From DASYYE01 sp035946955 (GTDB lineage Bacteria > Actinomycetota > Actinomycetes > Streptosporangiales > Streptosporangiaceae): a DNA stretch of 26,812 bases. Below the pieces are notes generated by a model. It was not told the origin of the DNA, made no database searches, and saw only the letters and a program-made list of their open reading frames with translations. The translations under genes and the position numbers were made by a program. Shown here piece after piece: positions 25,455 to 26,812 of the stretch; within the stretch, counting starts at the first letter, position 1, and every line of letters begins with the position of its first letter. The DNA lies in the NCBI GenBank assembly GCA_035946955.1, contig DASYYE010000512.1, positions 1 to 26,812 of the forward strand. The letters are read 5' to 3'.

Positions 25455-25624
25455 ACTGCTCTGACCTGCGGTGTACCAGTTACCTGATGTTTCCGGGGGC
25501 ACATCCGCATCCCGGCGAACGCTTTGTCGAGGGCATCACGAGCCCGGCCGCTCGCCTCTGGGACCAGGTGGCCGTACAGGTCCACGGTGGTGGTGATCGA
25601 CTTGTGGCCGAGCCAGCGGGAGAC
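25442..25624 (-). pseudogene. C-terminal remnant of tyrosine integrase
   Basis: The minus strand reads VSRWLGHKSITTTVDLYGHL, then VPEASGRARDALDKAF, and ends about 25 residues later. The LGH of box II and the catalytic tyrosine in VDLYGHL are clear tyrosine-recombinase hallmarks. The stop codon (25442-25444) lies inside the rnpB copy, an overlap expected when an integrase gene abuts its own attachment site. Everything upstream of VSRWLGH, including the first catalytic Arg and the N-terminal DNA-binding domains, is missing. The sequence changes to unrelated coding DNA at about 25625. It is non-functional and marks the rnpB copy as an att junction. Confidence 0.85.
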
Positions 25625-25631
25625 CTATGAA

Positions 25632-26222
25632 ATGACCGCATGGTTTGCGTTGGTCGAAGACCGGTACGAGGACGTGATAGAAGCAGCCGATATCGGCTTG
25701 CAGGTAAAGAACACTGGAAGTGTTGGAGTGCAACTTAACCTCCAGAAGGCGAAGGGATACGCGCGCCTGGCCGACTCCCGGGAGACTCATCGCGCCATGG
25801 ATGATGCCGCTGCGATCTTGACGAAACTTCCACCACCCGAGCACCCTGACCATCACTTTGTGTTCGACCATTCCAAGTGGATGCACTACGCGGCGACGAT
25901 CTATACATGGCTGGGTGAAGATCGGACAGCCACGGAACATGCCACCGAAGTTATCAGCACACACCTGCGGCCTGACGGCACCTCTCGTGCACCTATGCGG
26001 ACTGCGGACGCTCGCCTAAGCCTGGCAACGGTAAGTGCTCGCGAAGGGGATCTAGAAGGCGCAGTAGCCTTTGCCATATCAGCTTATGAATTCGACACCA
26101 AACCGATGTCTGACCTTCTCAGCCGTGGGCAAGACGTAAGTCGGCTTCTGCAAAGCCGCTACGGTAATCACTCACTTGTGACTGAGTTCCGCGAGTACCT
26201 GGCCAGCATGGCGAGCAGATGA
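25632..26222 (+). pseudogene. C-terminal half of TPR-containing XRE regulator
   Basis: This 196-residue frame (MTAWFALVEDRYEDVIEAAD, KGYARLADSRETHRAMDDAA, then PPPEHPDHHFVFDHSKWMHY) matches the TPR-like ligand/peptide-sensing half of actinobacterial helix-turn-helix regulators. The middle and end are TIYTWLGEDRTATEHATEVI, RTADARLSLATVSAREGDLEGA, then VTEFREYLASM. The N-terminal HTH is absent: similarity begins just after the integrase remnant, and ATG 25632 has no real ribosome site. It was therefore truncated by the same event that cut the integrase. A small ORF overlaps its stop (ATGA). Confidence 0.75.
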
Positions 26223-26413
26223 ACGAGCCAGGCGAGCAGAATCGGGCTGAACAGCAGGGGTGTAAGAAGCAGGGCCGCGCTGAGCGGCGGGCGCGGGATT
26301 TCGAGCCGATCCTGCGATGTCTCGGGCCAGGCGGCCAAGCCCAAGGTGCCCTGAGTGGCGCCCGTGCTCCCAGGTCCGATGTGTTCATGCCCGCGTTGCC
26401 TGGCCTCACTTAA
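26219..26413 (+). CDS. Small ORF after the regulator remnant, unknown
   Basis: This 64-codon frame overlaps the upstream stop (ATGA). It is rich in Arg, Glu, Gly and Ala, with no recognisable motif, signal or membrane segment. The overlap suggests a once-coupled downstream gene, perhaps truncated. It may not be real. Confidence 0.3.
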   Translation: MNEPGEQNRAEQQGCKKQGRAERRARDFEPILRCLGPGGQAQGALSGARAPRSDVFMPALPGLT

Positions 26414-26748
26414 TCCTTGACGGATCGGCCTCGGATGATCCTTGACACGCCCTAGAGGTTTTGCGACCGCCCTGCGGTGGGCGGTGGCTCGGGTCTTGGT
26501 GATATGCCAGACAGGCGCTTCAGTCTGGCCATGTTGCCCCTGTGACCGCTGGTGAGCGGTGCAGGCAAGTCAGCAAGGGGATATGGGCGGCTCCGATCGG
26601 CAGCTTCGTGGTGTAGATGATGGCGGTCCACTGGCCGGGCCCGCTGCGGTGGCCCAATGCTGATGACTAGCCCGAAGTTACGGCTAGTTGGGTATGCGAT
26701 TCTGGCTCTGGCCTGGGATTTTGCCGTGGTGCTGGGGTGGTGTTCTGG
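26414..26748. other. Intergenic stretch without a supported gene
   Basis: These 335 bases contain ATCCTTGAC twice (near 26412 and 26436) and a GC-rich hairpin CCGCCC-TGCG-GTGGGCGG around 26469-26486. No open frame with family resemblance is seen on either strand. Confidence 0.4.
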
Positions 26749-26811
26749 CTACGTCAGGGTGAGCGGGATGGGGGCTCCGATGAGCTGGAATGCTTGCCGT
26801 TGTTCGCTGGT
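26749..26811 (-). CDS. C-terminal end of a gene entering from the right, possible transposase
   Basis: The last 20 codons before a TAG (26749-26751) on the minus strand read TSEQRQAFQLIGAPIPLTLT. The style recalls the end of some actinobacterial transposases, but the fragment is too short to name. The rest lies outside the window. Confidence 0.3.
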   Translation of the reverse strand, partial: TSEQRQAFQLIGAPIPLTLT

Positions 26812-26812
26812 C

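Overview
The window comes from a high-GC actinomycete. The evidence is the overall GC richness, GTG/TTG starts, ATGA/GTGA start-stop overlaps, an ECF SigK/RskA pair, a C4 zinc-ribbon/RNase H pair ahead of a type-A RNase P RNA gene, a SARP-type regulator and a secreted YD-repeat (RHS) protein. A Streptosporangiales-like host is plausible but cannot be fixed from this sequence.

Left arm (1-6095) looks like ordinary chromosome. It holds an alpha/beta-hydrolase-fold protein with an abnormal nucleophile elbow and a membrane-anchored sulfite-oxidase-type molybdoenzyme. Divergent from the molybdoenzyme lies a sigK-rskA operon, and near-identical AACC-N16/17-CGAAT promoters face both ways between them. 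Then come a coiled-coil C4 zinc-ribbon protein, a single-domain RNase HI and the RNase P RNA gene rnpB.

Middle (about 6096-25211) looks like an accessory island. It starts with an XRE-SARP fusion regulator read away from a large secreted-protein operon. The first operon gene (DNRLRE-like, with a degenerate SGNH-like C-terminus) is split by a 910-bp IS5-family element with a 3-bp target duplication. The second gene is a giant secreted RHS/YD-repeat protein of about 2,177 codons with two single-base frameshifts and a variable C-terminal tip, followed by an overlapping putative immunity gene. Behind it (20318-23711) is a graveyard of displaced tips, immunity genes and a second copy of the RHS tail, a layout known for orphan polymorphic-toxin modules. 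A VapBC toxin-antitoxin pair with a perfect operator palindrome closes the island.

Right arm (25212-26812): a second, 5'-truncated copy of the 3' part of rnpB is joined to the C-terminus of a tyrosine integrase whose stop codon lies inside the rnpB copy. The integrase breaks off abruptly into the C-terminal half of a TPR-containing XRE regulator. The two rnpB 3' segments differ mainly in hairpins and keep base pairing. This points to site-specific integration into rnpB, with replacement of the gene's 3' end, and probably to more than one integration event.

Main message: an RHS toxin/immunity island appears to sit in the RNase P RNA gene. It carries its own regulator, shows repeated toxin-tip exchange and is partly decayed (IS insertion, frameshifts, a nonsense codon). 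All family assignments were made by eye from translated sequence; no database search was possible.
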